Positions 26,713 through 35,825 are shown, numbered from the stretch's first letter. The stretch is DNA of 64,000 nt from Aquamicrobium sp. (GCF_023954335.1 NZ_JAMLIE010000002.1:1-64000), one strand, 5' to 3'. The notes: generated from the letters alone by a model not told the origin. Program-made: numbers and translations.

Positions 26713-28073
26713 CGGCGCACACACTCGCCAGACAAAGCACGGTTCTCGATATTATCGCGGAATACGAGCGCAAATCTGAAAACGTCGAGGCGGCCATCAA
26801 GGCCTATGAGGACGCCTGCACCGCTGTTGAAATGGCGGGCACGATCATGGGCACTTTCGTCAATCCGGTGCTGCGGGGCCGCGCTACCGTCAGCGCCCGC
26901 GACATGCGAACAAACCTGCGCGCATCTGGTTGGAAGGCGCTATACAATCGTTGTCAGATCGACCGCATTGCCAGCGCTAAAGACAAGCGACTATTCGAGC
27001 GCACGCTGGCTGATCCGCCGGAACTGACCTTCGACAATGCCAAGGCGACGTTCGGCCCTTACTTGGAGAACCCGCGCGCACATATCTTGCGCGGCCTCGC
27101 TGAGACGTTTGCGGATCTCGACCCGGCTTATAAGTCTCATTCAAAGGTCAAAATCGGCGTCAAGGGCCTGCCGAAGCGCGTGATTATATCAGGGCTTGGC
27201 AGTCTTCACGGGTATGGTCGCGACCGCCTGCGCGATATTCTCAACGCGCTGGCTGCCTATCAGGGCAAGCCGCTGATTGAATATCATGAGCTATCGCTGA
27301 TCCTCGAAGACGGCGACGCTCTGCGCGTCACCCGCGAAGTTCCGAAAGGCGACACGGCACGCCAGCGCGCAGCGAGCGACGAAACCGAAACCATCATTGG
27401 CCGCGATGTCTGGCTGAAACGGTACGGTAACGGCAATGGGCACCTGTATTTCGGTCCTGACACGCTTCGCGACATCAACATGGCGCTGGCCGAGTTCTAC
27501 GGGGACGTGCTGCCGGACGCAGAGGAAGACGACGCCAAGCCGCGCCAAAGCACGGCAGTCTCCAAAGACCTCCAGTTCTACTGGACGCCAGACGCCGTTA
27601 TTGACCGTGCCATGGAGTTTGCCGGCGTCTACAATCTCAAGGGATGGCGGCACAACCCGCCTGATCCGATGCGCATTCTGGAGCCGTCGTGCGGCGATGG
27701 CCGGATCATGGACGCCATTCGAGCGCGCGGGCATCAGGTGTTCGGCATTGAGTATCACGCCGGACGCGCTGCCGAGGCGCGGGCCAAGGGCCACAATGTC
27801 CTGACGGCCAATTTCCTCGAACAGCCAGCCAAGCCGGATTTCGACATCGTGGTGATGAACCCGCCTTTCTACGGGCGCCACTACGTCAAGCATGTTCGGC
27901 ATGCGCTCCATTTCCTAAAGCCGGGAGGCACGCTCGTTTCGATCCTGCCTGCTACAGCGCATTACGATCATGGCGAGCTGGATGGAGAATGGCGCGACCT
28001 GCCTGTCGGTTCCTTTGCTGAGGCTGGAACCAATGTTCCAACCGGCATGCTGAAAATCAGGAGGCCATCATGA
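26709..28073 (+). CDS. DUF4942 plus adenine methyltransferase fusion
   Basis: 454 residues from ATG 26709. The N-terminal two-thirds resembles DUF4942 (FERTLADPPELTFDNAKATF, RDVWLKRYGNGNGHLYFG). The C-terminal part is an amino-methyltransferase: LEPSCGDGRIMDAIRARGHQ (SAM motif I) and FDIVVMNPPFYGRHYVKH with the NPPF catalytic motif. It should methylate adenine in DNA and may protect the phage or mark its replication origin. Confidence 0.78.
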   Translation: MTAHTLARQSTVLDIIAEYERKSENVEAAIKAYEDACTAVEMAGTIMGTFVNPVLRGRATVSARDMRTNLRASGWKALYNRCQIDRIASAKDKRLFERTLADPPELTFDNAKATFGPYLENPRAHILRGLAETFADLDPAYKSHSKVKIGVKGLPKRVIISGLGSLHGYGRDRLRDILNALAAYQGKPLIEYHELSLILEDGDALRVTREVPKGDTARQRAASDETETIIGRDVWLKRYGNGNGHLYFGPDTLRDINMALAEFYGDVLPDAEEDDAKPRQSTAVSKDLQFYWTPDAVIDRAMEFAGVYNLKGWRHNPPDPMRILEPSCGDGRIMDAIRARGHQVFGIEYHAGRAAEARAKGHNVLTANFLEQPAKPDFDIVVMNPPFYGRHYVKHVRHALHFLKPGGTLVSILPATAHYDHGELDGEWRDLPVGSFAEAGTNVPTGMLKIRRPS

Positions 28074-28486
28074 CCTCCCTCACCAGACAAGAGGCGAGGG
28101 CGGCGGTGCGCATCGAGCTTGCCGACATGCCGCCTTCCGCGAACAGCCTGCGCAAGAGCTTCGTCCGCAATGGCAAGGTGGTGAGCGCCAAGACCGATGC
28201 GTATTCGGCATGGCGTGAAGCTGCAATCTGGGAAATAGCCAGTCAGCGGGCAGGGCGGATAGATGGCCCTTACAGCCTTTCCATTGCGGCCCAACGCAAC
28301 TGGCGCACTAAGCGCGCCAGAGACATCGACAACATCATCAAGCCGGTCTCCGACGCATTGGTCAAGGCCGGGGTCGTCACAGATGACAGCCTTGCTGAGC
28401 GCGTCACTGCGCAATGGGCGGATGACCTTGGCGGCCCGGCTGTCGTCGTCATCGTTCAAGAGGCGCAGGAGAGTTTGGCAGCATGA
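28070..28486 (+). CDS. rusA: RusA-like Holliday-junction resolvase
   Basis: 138 residues. PPSANSLRKSFVRNGKVVSA at the start, YSAWREAAIWEIASQ, and the acidic catalytic motif RARDIDNIIKPVSDALVKAG are RusA hallmarks. It cleaves recombination junctions before packaging. ATGA overlaps both neighbours. Confidence 0.85.
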   Translation: MTSLTRQEARAAVRIELADMPPSANSLRKSFVRNGKVVSAKTDAYSAWREAAIWEIASQRAGRIDGPYSLSIAAQRNWRTKRARDIDNIIKPVSDALVKAGVVTDDSLAERVTAQWADDLGGPAVVVIVQEAQESLAA

Positions 28487-28779
28487 TAGACGCAGGGACG
28501 ATTTCTACCACTTTTGCCCCGTTGGAGCAGCTTCTTGCCGAGCGGAAGTCGACGCATGGCGAATACCGCGATCACGCTGCTTACACGCAGGCGATTAAGT
28601 CGCTCTGCCGTTCGTCGGATAACTGGTCTTCTTTGCAGGATCACCAGAAGGAGACACTGGAGATGATCGCCCACAAAATTGGGCGCATCCTCGCTGGCGA
28701 CCCGAACTTCGATGACCATTGGAGGGACATTTCCGGCTACGCGAAACTGACTGCCGACAGATTGGCAGGTGTGGCATGA
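28483..28779 (+). CDS. DUF6378-type phage protein (MazG-like)
   Basis: 98 residues. The THGEYRDHAAYTQAIKSL...KETLEMIAHKIGRILAGDPN...DHWRDISGYAKLTADRL pattern fits phage DUF6378 proteins of the all-alpha nucleotide pyrophosphatase type. The enzymatic role is not established. Confidence 0.65.
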   Translation: MIDAGTISTTFAPLEQLLAERKSTHGEYRDHAAYTQAIKSLCRSSDNWSSLQDHQKETLEMIAHKIGRILAGDPNFDDHWRDISGYAKLTADRLAGVA

Positions 28780-29168
28780 GCCTATCACACCGCTTCGCCC
28801 GCGAGGACGCGGAAGCCGCCTTTCTCGAGTTCTGGACCTTATGGCGCAAGCACATGCGCAAGACGGACGGCCGAGGCAAGGCGCGGCCTGCCTATCAGCA
28901 GATGCTCGATGCTGGTGTAGAGCCGGCGGATATGCTCGACGGTGCGCGATGGTATCTCCGCAACCTGTCGGAGCGCGACGCCCCATACATTCCTCTCGCT
29001 GCGTCGTGGCTTCGCTCCGAACGCTGGGCCGACGATTGCGAACAGGAGCGCGCCTATCAGGCCCGGCTCAACGAGCGGCCGGCCGAGAACGTCGTCAGCA
29101 TCACGCCGCAGCGCGGACAAACGGCATTTCTCCGCGAGTTCGAGCGGCGCAAAGCAGCGAGTGAGTGA
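28776..29168 (+). CDS. Replication-associated protein (replisome organiser-like)
   Basis: 130 residues from ATG 28776. AAFLEFWTLWRKHMRKTDGR and AYQQMLDAGVEPADMLDGAR, then IPLAASWLRSERWADD, resemble the C-terminal part of phage replication proteins that recruit helicase. It lies just upstream of the DnaA-domain gene. Role inferred. Confidence 0.6.
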   Translation: MSLSHRFAREDAEAAFLEFWTLWRKHMRKTDGRGKARPAYQQMLDAGVEPADMLDGARWYLRNLSERDAPYIPLAASWLRSERWADDCEQERAYQARLNERPAENVVSITPQRGQTAFLREFERRKAASE

Positions 29169-29171
29169 GCA

Positions 29172-29675
29172 ATGTTCGTAGATAACGAAGACATGCACCG
29201 AATTTATCGTGGCTACAATCCAGCCTTTGTCCGCCGCGTTCGTGAGAAGCGAGAGCAGGTGCGCCAGATGGCGCTGATACAGGCGAAGGAACATGCAAGG
29301 CGCGATCGGCCAACCCATAGCGAGAACCTAGCTCGCGAGAAGGAAGAACGCTCGATTGCGAAGGCGGAAGCCAACGAGGCGATCACCGTTCTCGTTAGCG
29401 AGCGCGACAAGAAGCTGGCGCGGCTGGCTTCAATGGAAGTCATCACGCCGAAGGACTTTGCCGTCAGGCTCGCGGCCCGACATGGCTTTCTGTGGGATGA
29501 GATTATCTCTGACGGTCGTGGGCAGCCGCTCGTGAAGGTGCGGCATGCTGTGATCCTCGCCGTCATCGAAGCATACCCGGCCCTCAGCTACCCGAAAGTC
29601 GGCCACATATTCCGGCGCGACCATTCCAGCATCTTGCATGTGGTGCGAAAGGCAGCCCGAGGAGAAGCAGCATGA
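29172..29675 (+). CDS. DnaA domain IV-like replication initiator
   Basis: 167 residues. A coiled N-half is followed by a C-terminal domain matching DnaA domain IV: VRHAVILAVIEAYPALSYPK, VGHIFRRDHSSILHVVRKA, where the RDHSSILH helix corresponds to the DnaA-box recognition helix. There is no ATPase domain. Likely a phage origin-binding protein. Confidence 0.78.
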   Translation: MFVDNEDMHRIYRGYNPAFVRRVREKREQVRQMALIQAKEHARRDRPTHSENLAREKEERSIAKAEANEAITVLVSERDKKLARLASMEVITPKDFAVRLAARHGFLWDEIISDGRGQPLVKVRHAVILAVIEAYPALSYPKVGHIFRRDHSSILHVVRKAARGEAA

Positions 29676-29911
29676 GCCGGGTCGCCATCAAGAAACCAAC
29701 CCGCGCCGCCTCTCCGCTGGTTCGCGCCTTGTTCGATGCCATCGACAGGAGCGGGCTTTCATACGGCCAGATCGCGAAGAAGGCCGGGGTCAGCGTCGTG
29801 ACGCTTTCCTACTGGAAGCACGGCAAGAACGCGCCTCGCTGGGTGGACTTCGAGAATGTGGCTCACGTCCTCGGATACGAGATTACGATTCAGGAAAGGG
29901 GCGCGGCATGA
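29672..29911 (+). CDS. XRE-family HTH protein
   Basis: 79 residues: LFDAIDRSGLSYGQIAKKAG, VSVVTLSYWKHGKNAPRWVD form a clear Cro/CI-type HTH. It is coupled by ATGA to the initiator gene. A late regulator candidate. Confidence 0.75.
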   Translation: MSRVAIKKPTRAASPLVRALFDAIDRSGLSYGQIAKKAGVSVVTLSYWKHGKNAPRWVDFENVAHVLGYEITIQERGAA

Positions 29912-30156
29912 GCAAGGTCGAGGACGTTGCTCGGGCGATCTACGAGGGCCGCAACGGAACAGGCTGCAAGGCATGGTCGCGCCTGCCGAAGGCCCATCGT
30001 GAGCCGTACAGGCTGGATGCGCTGAACGCGATCCATGAAATGCGAGAGCCGACCGAATCCATGCTCAAAAATGCGCACAAGGGATACTGCTTTGGACGCC
30101 CACTCGAAACATACCACGAAATGATCGACACAGCACTAAGCGAGGAAGGCGAATGA
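29908..30156 (+). CDS. Hypothetical phage protein
   Basis: 82 residues from ATG 29908 (MSKVEDVARAIYEGRNGTGC). A short conserved-looking motif reads DVARAIYEGRN. ATGA overlaps both neighbours. Function unknown. Confidence 0.6.
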   Translation: MSKVEDVARAIYEGRNGTGCKAWSRLPKAHREPYRLDALNAIHEMREPTESMLKNAHKGYCFGRPLETYHEMIDTALSEEGE

Positions 30157-30368
30157 GCGACCTCGGGCCGATCAAATTCGAGGCATGGCCGGACGGCGGG
30201 CGCAACCGCGTGGGCGGGCAGATGGTAGGCACGCACGGCGGTGTCAGGGCCATTCACGAGCCTTCCGGCATCACCGCCATCGTCAACATCGGTCGCTCCC
30301 AGCACGTCAACAAAATGATCGCGGAAGACATGATTCTGACCGCGATCACGCATCCGAAATTCAGGTAG
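30153..30368 (+). CDS. Hypothetical phage protein
   Basis: 71 residues (MSDLGPIKFEAWPDGGRNRV) with a strand-rich centre (VRAIHEPSGITAIVNIGRSQ). Coupled to the previous gene. Function unknown. Confidence 0.55.
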   Translation: MSDLGPIKFEAWPDGGRNRVGGQMVGTHGGVRAIHEPSGITAIVNIGRSQHVNKMIAEDMILTAITHPKFR

Positions 30369-30389
30369 CGGCAACACGAGGTAGGCGGC

Positions 30390-30959
30390 ATGGCGAAGGC
30401 GAGAACAGCGGCGGCGAAACGAAAACTGAAACGAGGGAGGCCGAAGATGGAAGGTGTTGCGAGGGAGCCAAGCGGAAGGGTGAGCCGATCCGGTATTGAC
30501 CACGGGCCGGCGGACAAGGTGGCGCTTGATGCTCGCGCCCGCCACCTCGGCTTGAAACAAGATCAGGCAAAGGACCAGAAGGCTGGCAGCTTCATCGGCT
30601 ACCTCAACCTTATCGGCCCGGATGACGGCCTGTCGGATCGGCAATACGAAGCGGCAACGAACTACCTCAACCTTCGGCAGGCATACCTACGGGCCATCAA
30701 AGCGCCAGGCTGTTTGGTTGATGGCGAAACGGGAATTCCCGCCTCGGACGTGACCGACGCCTACGAAGAATGGGTGATGGACACCAAGGAGGTCTATGCC
30801 GACTGCCGAAAGGCCATCCAAGACGCGCAGAGCGAGAACAGGTCCGCGAACCTATGGGCTGCGCTTGATCTTTGCATCCACCAAGATCAGGCGATGTACC
30901 ATATGGTAGGCGATCTAAGGCTGTTGACGAATGCGCTGGGTCGGTTCTTTCGCATTTGA
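30390..30959 (+). CDS. Hypothetical phage protein at end of early operon
   Basis: 189 residues: basic disordered start (RTAAAKRKLKRGRPK), then a helical domain (DDGLSDRQYEAATNYLNLRQ, LDLCIHQDQAMYHMVGDLRL). It is the last gene before a terminator. Possibly the late-gene regulator by position only. Confidence 0.6.
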   Translation: MAKARTAAAKRKLKRGRPKMEGVAREPSGRVSRSGIDHGPADKVALDARARHLGLKQDQAKDQKAGSFIGYLNLIGPDDGLSDRQYEAATNYLNLRQAYLRAIKAPGCLVDGETGIPASDVTDAYEEWVMDTKEVYADCRKAIQDAQSENRSANLWAALDLCIHQDQAMYHMVGDLRLLTNALGRFFRI

Positions 30960-31004
30960 CAAGCATTCGCAAATCACCCATATTTTGTGACATCTGATTA
31001 TGCT

Positions 31005-31035
31005 GCCCGTCTTGCGTCATCGCGGCGGGCTTTTT
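31005..31035 (+). terminator. Terminator ending the rightward early operon
   Basis: GCCCG at 31005 pairs with CGGGC at 31026-31030, followed by TTTTT. The loop is long (16 nt), with one extra C-G pair inside. It separates early from late genes. Confidence 0.6.
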
Positions 31036-31175
31036 GATTCCAAGCCACCACACCTTTCAAGCCGAAGCGGCACGATTCACTTTCGGGCAAAGATGAGGTA
31101 CAAATAGATCGGGCCTCAAACGGTGTTTGCACCACCGCGAGGCCCTAACCGAAACGAACCTTACTGGAGGCTCGA

Positions 31176-31808
31176 ATGGCTGCTCAACGTATATGTGAGG
31201 CGCAGGGGTGCACCAAGCCCTTTTATGCAAAGGGATATTGCTTGGCGCACTACTACAGGAACAAGCGTCACGGAACGTTGGACGCCACCCGCCATGCGCC
31301 GGGGGAGGCGATAGCGTTCCTGGAGACGCTTGCCAGCGGCCCTCACGAAGACCAATGCATCGCGTGGCCTTACGGGCGCACACCTAACGGGTATGGAAGA
31401 GTGATCGTGGATGGCCGCAAACAGGTGGCGAGCCGCGTTGTTTGCGAATTGGCCCATGGGCGCGCTCCATCCCCCGAATATGAAGCCGCTCACTCCTGCG
31501 GGAAGGGGCATCTCGGGTGCGTTAACCCCAAACATCTCAGGTGGGCGACGCAGGAAGAGAACCGCGCAGATATGATACTGCACGGCACCGCACGAGAACC
31601 CAAAAAGCGCGTGAGAAAGCGCGCGACTGGTAAGCGCCGGGTGGGCGCGATGGTGTTCACGGCCCGTTTTTCAGAAGATGACGTTCGCCAAATCCGAGCG
31701 ATGCATGAAAGCGGTATGGGTGCGCGTCGGATTGGACGGAGTTTTGGCTGCGACCCAACAACGGTAGCTCGGGTTTTTCGCCGAGAAACTTGGAAGCATG
31801 TCGAATAG
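31176..31808 (+). CDS. HNH homing-type endonuclease
   Basis: 210 residues. The N-terminal CEAQGCTKPFYAKGYCLAHY binds zinc. The middle is HNH (VCELAHGRAPSPEYEAAHSC, GCVNPKHLRWATQEENRADM). The C-terminal HTH is FSEDDVRQIRAMHESGMGAR, RIGRSFGCDPTTVARVFRR, as in homing nucleases. It is placed immediately upstream of TerS, where many phages carry an HNH gene that aids DNA cleavage during packaging. Confidence 0.8.
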   Translation: MAAQRICEAQGCTKPFYAKGYCLAHYYRNKRHGTLDATRHAPGEAIAFLETLASGPHEDQCIAWPYGRTPNGYGRVIVDGRKQVASRVVCELAHGRAPSPEYEAAHSCGKGHLGCVNPKHLRWATQEENRADMILHGTAREPKKRVRKRATGKRRVGAMVFTARFSEDDVRQIRAMHESGMGARRIGRSFGCDPTTVARVFRRETWKHVE

Positions 31809-31906
31809 CGATCCATGCGCAGCCTGTGGTGGGCCAGTCATGGTGCTAAAGGGCTAATGGATCGCGAGCCGCGCTAATCACAGGCTCTCAGACAGCCGAG
31901 GAAATC

Positions 31907-32347
31907 ATGGCAGACATTGGCAGGCCGACAGCCTACCGCGAGGAATTTGCGGAGCAGGCAGCAAAGCTGTGCGCCCTCGGCGCGACTGATTTCGAGCTTG
32001 CCGATTTCTTTCAGGTGAACACCGCAACAATCTATCGTTGGCGCAATGTTCATCCTGAATTTTGCGAGGCAGTCACGTGCGGAAAGGAAAAGGCTGACGA
32101 GCGAGTTGCTAGGGCGCTCTATAACCGCGCCGTTGGATATACGTTCGAAAGTGAGAAGATACAGGTTATGCGCGATGGCTCGATTGTCCGTGCTCCTATG
32201 CTTGAGCATGTTGCTCCCGACCCGTCAGCCGCGATGAATTGGCTGAAAAACCGTCAGCCAGACAAGTGGCGCGACAAGCAGGAGCACGAGATCAAAGGTC
32301 AGATGACGCTGACCCCTGTCATAAACTTCAATGCCAAGGCCGAATGA
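31907..32347 (+). CDS. terS: Terminase small subunit (prophage)
   Basis: 146 residues. The N-terminal HTH (QAAKLCALGATDFELADFFQ, VNTATIYRWRNVHPEFCEAV) recognises packaging DNA. The oligomerisation region and a strand-rich end follow. It overlaps TerL by 17 bp. Confidence 0.8.
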   Translation: MADIGRPTAYREEFAEQAAKLCALGATDFELADFFQVNTATIYRWRNVHPEFCEAVTCGKEKADERVARALYNRAVGYTFESEKIQVMRDGSIVRAPMLEHVAPDPSAAMNWLKNRQPDKWRDKQEHEIKGQMTLTPVINFNAKAE

Positions 32348-33839
32348 CGCCGCGCTCGACATAAACCTGCACGAAAAGCAGCAGGTAGCGTTTTGGAGCG
32401 AGGCGACAGAGATATTGTACGGCGGCGCGGCGGGTGGCGGAAAGAGCCATCTCATGCGAATGGCTGCGATAATCTGGTGCTCAGAAATCCCCGGCCTTCA
32501 GGTTTATCTGTTCCGGCGCATTCGGGACGATCTTGTCAAGAACCACATGGAAGGCCCGAGCGGATTCCGCGAGTTCCTCGCCGGCTGGGTTGAATGCGGC
32601 TTCGTCACCATCGTTGAGGACGAAATTCGCTTCTGGAACGGGTCGAAGATTTATCTTTGCCACTGCAAGGACGAGAAGGACCGATTCAAATACCAGGGCG
32701 CTGAAATCCATGTCCTTCTCATTGACGAGCTTACGCACTTCAGCGAGGTAATCTATCGATTCCTGCGCAACCGCGTGCGCATGGTCGGCATCAGATTACC
32801 GGAAAAGTACAGAGGCAAGTTTCCGCGCATTGTTTGTGGAGCGAACCCCGGCGGCATCGGCCATCAGTTCGTCAAGACGACGTTTATTGACGGCGTGGTT
32901 CCGCTGGCGGTTGTTACTGCACCCGACAGCGAGGGTGGCATGCGCCGGCAGTACATTCCGGCGCGTCTTGAAGACAACCCGTCCATGGCCGCGAATGATC
33001 CCGGTTATGAAAAGAGACTCGCGGGTCTTGGCAGCGAAAGCCTTGTGCGCGCCATGCGCTGGGGAGACTGGGATGTTGTCGAGGGTGCATTCTTCGACAA
33101 CTTCGATCCAAAGAGGCATGTCCTGCGGCCATTCGAGTTCCCCGACGATTGGCTGATGTTCAGGGCGGGTGACTGGGGTAGTGCGAGGCCGTTTTGCTTC
33201 GGCTGGTATGCCGTAGCCAGTGATAGGTTTGTAACGCCAGATGGCGCGGTGATCCCTCGCGGCGCGATGGTCAAGTATCGCGAGTGGTACGGCGTCAAGA
33301 AAGACCAGCATGGAAAGTTCATGCCGAACGTTGGCCTGAAGCTTGATGCGGCGGCGGTCGGCAAGGGGATCAGGACGCGTGATCTTGGCGACAAGATTTC
33401 CTATGGCGTTCTCGACCCGGCCGCCTTCGCCTCTGATGGCGGACCATCGATTGCCGAGCGGATCATGAGCGCCAGTGGCATCGTGTTCAGGCCCGCTGAC
33501 AACAAGCGCGTTACGCAGCGTGGCGCAATGGGCGGTTGGGACCAGATGCGCGCAAGACTGCGTGGCAATGAAGAAGGGCTTCCTATGCTGTTCTTCTTCT
33601 CGACGTGCGTTCATTCGATCCGAACAATTCCGGCGTTGCAACACGACGAAGACAAACCCGAAGACCTTGATACGGACGGCGAAGACCACGCCGCGGATGA
33701 GACGCGATATGCCTGCATGTCTCGCCCGTGGGTCCGCAAGGATGGGAACGATGACAAACCTGCCGAACTGCCCCCCGGGTATTGGCAGTTGCCGCCGCTG
33801 GACCATGGACAGCGTTCAGGCCGGATAAAGATCGGGTAG
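32331..33839 (+). CDS. terL: Terminase large subunit (prophage)
   Basis: 502 residues. Walker A GGAAGGGKSH (31-40), Walker B VLLIDELTHF with D132/E133, motif CGANPGGIGHQFVKTTFIDG, and the nuclease domain beginning FRAGDWGSARPF. The protein ends in a distinctive tail, PPGYWQLPPLDHGQRSGRI, close to the tail of the satellite TerL. It powers DNA packaging through the portal encoded next. Confidence 0.92.
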   Translation: MPRPNDAALDINLHEKQQVAFWSEATEILYGGAAGGGKSHLMRMAAIIWCSEIPGLQVYLFRRIRDDLVKNHMEGPSGFREFLAGWVECGFVTIVEDEIRFWNGSKIYLCHCKDEKDRFKYQGAEIHVLLIDELTHFSEVIYRFLRNRVRMVGIRLPEKYRGKFPRIVCGANPGGIGHQFVKTTFIDGVVPLAVVTAPDSEGGMRRQYIPARLEDNPSMAANDPGYEKRLAGLGSESLVRAMRWGDWDVVEGAFFDNFDPKRHVLRPFEFPDDWLMFRAGDWGSARPFCFGWYAVASDRFVTPDGAVIPRGAMVKYREWYGVKKDQHGKFMPNVGLKLDAAAVGKGIRTRDLGDKISYGVLDPAAFASDGGPSIAERIMSASGIVFRPADNKRVTQRGAMGGWDQMRARLRGNEEGLPMLFFFSTCVHSIRTIPALQHDEDKPEDLDTDGEDHAADETRYACMSRPWVRKDGNDDKPAELPPGYWQLPPLDHGQRSGRIKIG

Positions 33840-33842
33840 TTT

Positions 33843-34997
33843 ATGGCTGAAAACCCTGTCCAGTTCGATCAGGATTTCGAGCCGGCCGCAGAGCCGAAAA
33901 GCTCCAAGGTCTGGCTCAACCTCATCAAGGATGCCGAGAAGGCCTTTGCCGACTATCACCGCAAGGCCGATGATATCGACCGGCTCTACGCTGACCTGTC
34001 CACGCTCGCCAATAGCGCTCGTGACAGGAGGTTTCAGCTTTTCTGGGCCAACGTCGAGGTATTGAAGCCGTCGATCTACGCGCGGCCGCCTGTCCCGGTT
34101 GTCGTGCCGAAGTTCAAGGATCGCCGTCCGCTCTATCGGGTGACTTCCGAACTTCTGGAGCGGGCATCGAATACCGCCTTCGACCTGGCGGACATCAACT
34201 CGGTCATGCTGCTACTGCGTGACGATCTGGCGGTTGTCGGGCGCGGCTGCGCATGGGTGCGCTACGAAACCAAGGGCGAGAGCGAGAGCGAATCCGAGCG
34301 CATTGTGGTCGAGCATATCGACCGGCGCGATTTTCTGCACGATCCGGCGCGCAAATGGTGCGATGTGGACTGGGTTGCGCGCAGGGCCTACCTGACGCGC
34401 ATTGAAATGAAGGAGCGGTTTGGCGAGGTATGGGCGCAGGCCGCCTATGAGGTCCAGCGCACCGAGCGCGACAGGGGCGCAGCCAACAGCCAGCAGAAGG
34501 CCGCTGTTTGGGAAATCTGGTGCAAGAGCGAAAACCGCGTTGTGTGGGTTACGGAGGGCGTTGACGATCTTCTTGACGATGGTGAGCCGCACCTGAAGCT
34601 TGAGGGCTTTTTCCCCTGTCCCCAGCCGGCTTACGCCACGGTCCGGCGGGGTTCTCTTGTCCCCGTGCCTGACGTGCTGTTTTACAAGGACCAGCTTGAG
34701 GAAATCAACGAGCTTACGGGTCGCATTCATGCGCTTTCCGAGGCTGTTCAGGCGCGGGGCTTCTATCCGGCCGGCGCGGGCGAGATTGGGGATGCGATTG
34801 AGACAGCCCTGAAATCGCAGGACAACCGGCAGGTTATGGTCCCGGTGGCAAACTGGGCTGCTTTCGGCAGCGGTGCGGCGAAAGATACGATTGTCTGGCT
34901 TCCGGTCGATATGATCGCTACCACGATTGCCCAGCTTGTCGAGCTTCGCCGGCAGATCATCGAAGACGTCTACCAGATCATGGGCCTCTCGGACATA
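33843..34997 (+). pseudogene. Portal protein, N-terminal 385 codons (interrupted)
   Basis: The portal begins four bases after TerL and reads normally (SKVWLNLIKDAEKAFADYHR, FWANVEVLKPSIYARPPVPV, HDPARKWCDVDWVARRAYLT) up to EDVYQIMGLSDI. Across the element boundary it continues with 13 foreign residues and stops at 35,039, giving a 398-residue truncated protein. The missing part resumes at 50,262. As integrated, no complete portal can be made. After excision the gene would encode 748 residues, the expected size for a large podophage portal. Confidence 0.92.
34985..34996. repeat. Element attachment site, left (attL)
   Basis: CCTC followed by the core TCGGACAT. Joined to the right flank it gives CCTCTC-(9 bp)-GAGAGG, a 6-bp perfect inverted repeat around the exchange region, as expected of a tyrosine-recombinase attB. 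Left of the core is portal coding sequence; right of it is element DNA. Confidence 0.85.
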
Positions 34998-35062
34998 GCG
35001 CCGGTATTTGTGATTTTCCGGCAAGAAAGATCAACATAATCAACGCGATAGAGGATTTTTCT

Positions 35063-35088
35063 AGCCATCCTTCGGGGTGGCTTTTCTT
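35063..35088 (+). terminator. Terminator just inside the element's left end
   Basis: AGCCATCC-TTCG-GGGTGGCT makes an 8-bp stem with a UUCG loop, followed by TTTCTTT. It lies 67 bp inside the element, after the truncated portal stop, and would block prophage late transcription from entering the element's early genes. Confidence 0.8.
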
Positions 35089-35151
35089 TGTCCATTCATT
35101 CCGCAGACTATCAATAGAATCAATAGCTTACATCACGGCACCGCAAGTCCG

Positions 35152-35182
35152 TGCGACATTCGATGCGACATAAATGCGACAT
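35152..35182. repeat. Triple TGCGACAT direct repeats
   Basis: TGCGACAT occurs at 35152, 35164 and 35175, spaced 12 and 11 bp (one helical turn). Related ACGCGACA and ACGCGACT, 11 bp apart, lie at 50195 and 50206 by the other end. They are candidates for integrase arm-binding sites or regulator operators. Confidence 0.5.
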
Positions 35183-35198
35183 TCAGGAGCGAGCAAAC

Positions 35199-35417
35199 AT
35201 GACGAAGAATCAAGGCCGTGCGGGCGATCTTGCAAAGGGCATGAAGGCGATTTCCGAGCATCTCGGCATTACGATCCGGCAAGGCTTCCATATGCATGAG
35301 CAGGGATTGATCCCAACATTCCACATCGGCCGGTCGGTGTGTGCAAAGCGCTCGGCTCTAGACGACTGGCTCAATCATGCCGCCCGGAAAGCGGTGGAGG
35401 GCGGTGCTGATGAGTGA
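35199..35417 (+). CDS. Small DNA-binding protein at element left end
   Basis: 72 residues from ATG 35199 after AGGAGCGAGC. AISEHLGITIRQGFHMHEQG and FHIGRSVCAKRSALDDWL form an excisionase-like winged helix with the usual hydrophobic-G-R-...-K-S-A-L-D-D-W-L ending. It may be an excisionase or a regulator of the element. Confidence 0.65.
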   Translation: MTKNQGRAGDLAKGMKAISEHLGITIRQGFHMHEQGLIPTFHIGRSVCAKRSALDDWLNHAARKAVEGGADE

Positions 35418-35646
35418 CCTGCATATCGCCACCATCAAGAAGAACCAGCGCGAAGAAATCCGCGTGGTGCTTTCCACCTTCAACGGCCATCGCCTGTTCA
35501 ACGCCCGCGTGTGGTTTGAGGCCGAAGACGGGCAGATGCGTCCGGGCAAAGCCGGCATCGCCTTCAAGCTCGACAAGATGGAGGAATTTGCCGAGGCGGT
35601 TACGACCGGGCTGATGCAGGCCAAGGCGCAGGGATGGATGAAATGA
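35410..35646 (+). CDS. PC4/p15-like ssDNA-binding protein
   Basis: 78 residues from ATG 35410. KKNQREEIRVVLSTFNGHRL, FNARVWFEAEDGQMRPGKAG, IAFKLDKMEEFAEAV is the PC4 (transcriptional coactivator p15) fold, whose bacterial and phage members bind single-stranded DNA. Coupled to its neighbours. It may serve in replication or control of the element. Confidence 0.78.
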   Translation: MSDLHIATIKKNQREEIRVVLSTFNGHRLFNARVWFEAEDGQMRPGKAGIAFKLDKMEEFAEAVTTGLMQAKAQGWMK

Positions 35647-35825
35647 GCGAGGATCGCGACCCTGATGGCAAGGTGATGTTGGCCGCGCAATGGCTGATCG
35701 ACACCGCCGAACGCCCCCATCCGCTTGTTCCTGAATTGCAGCGCAGGTTCGATCTTACCGCCAAGGACGCCTGCGATGCGATCCGCGCCGCCAACGAGGT
35801 CGCGAGATCGGTAGGTTTGGAATGA
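35643..35825 (+). CDS. Small helical protein
   Basis: 60 residues (MSEDRDPDGKVMLAAQWLID). ELQRRFDLTAKDACDAIRAA looks like a small HTH. ATGA overlaps on both sides. Function unknown. Confidence 0.6.
   Translation: MSEDRDPDGKVMLAAQWLIDTAERPHPLVPELQRRFDLTAKDACDAIRAANEVARSVGLE

Noticed and set aside
35152..35182. CRISPR array
   Set aside because: The repeats are 8 bp with 3-4 bp gaps; there are no spacers or cas genes anywhere in the window.
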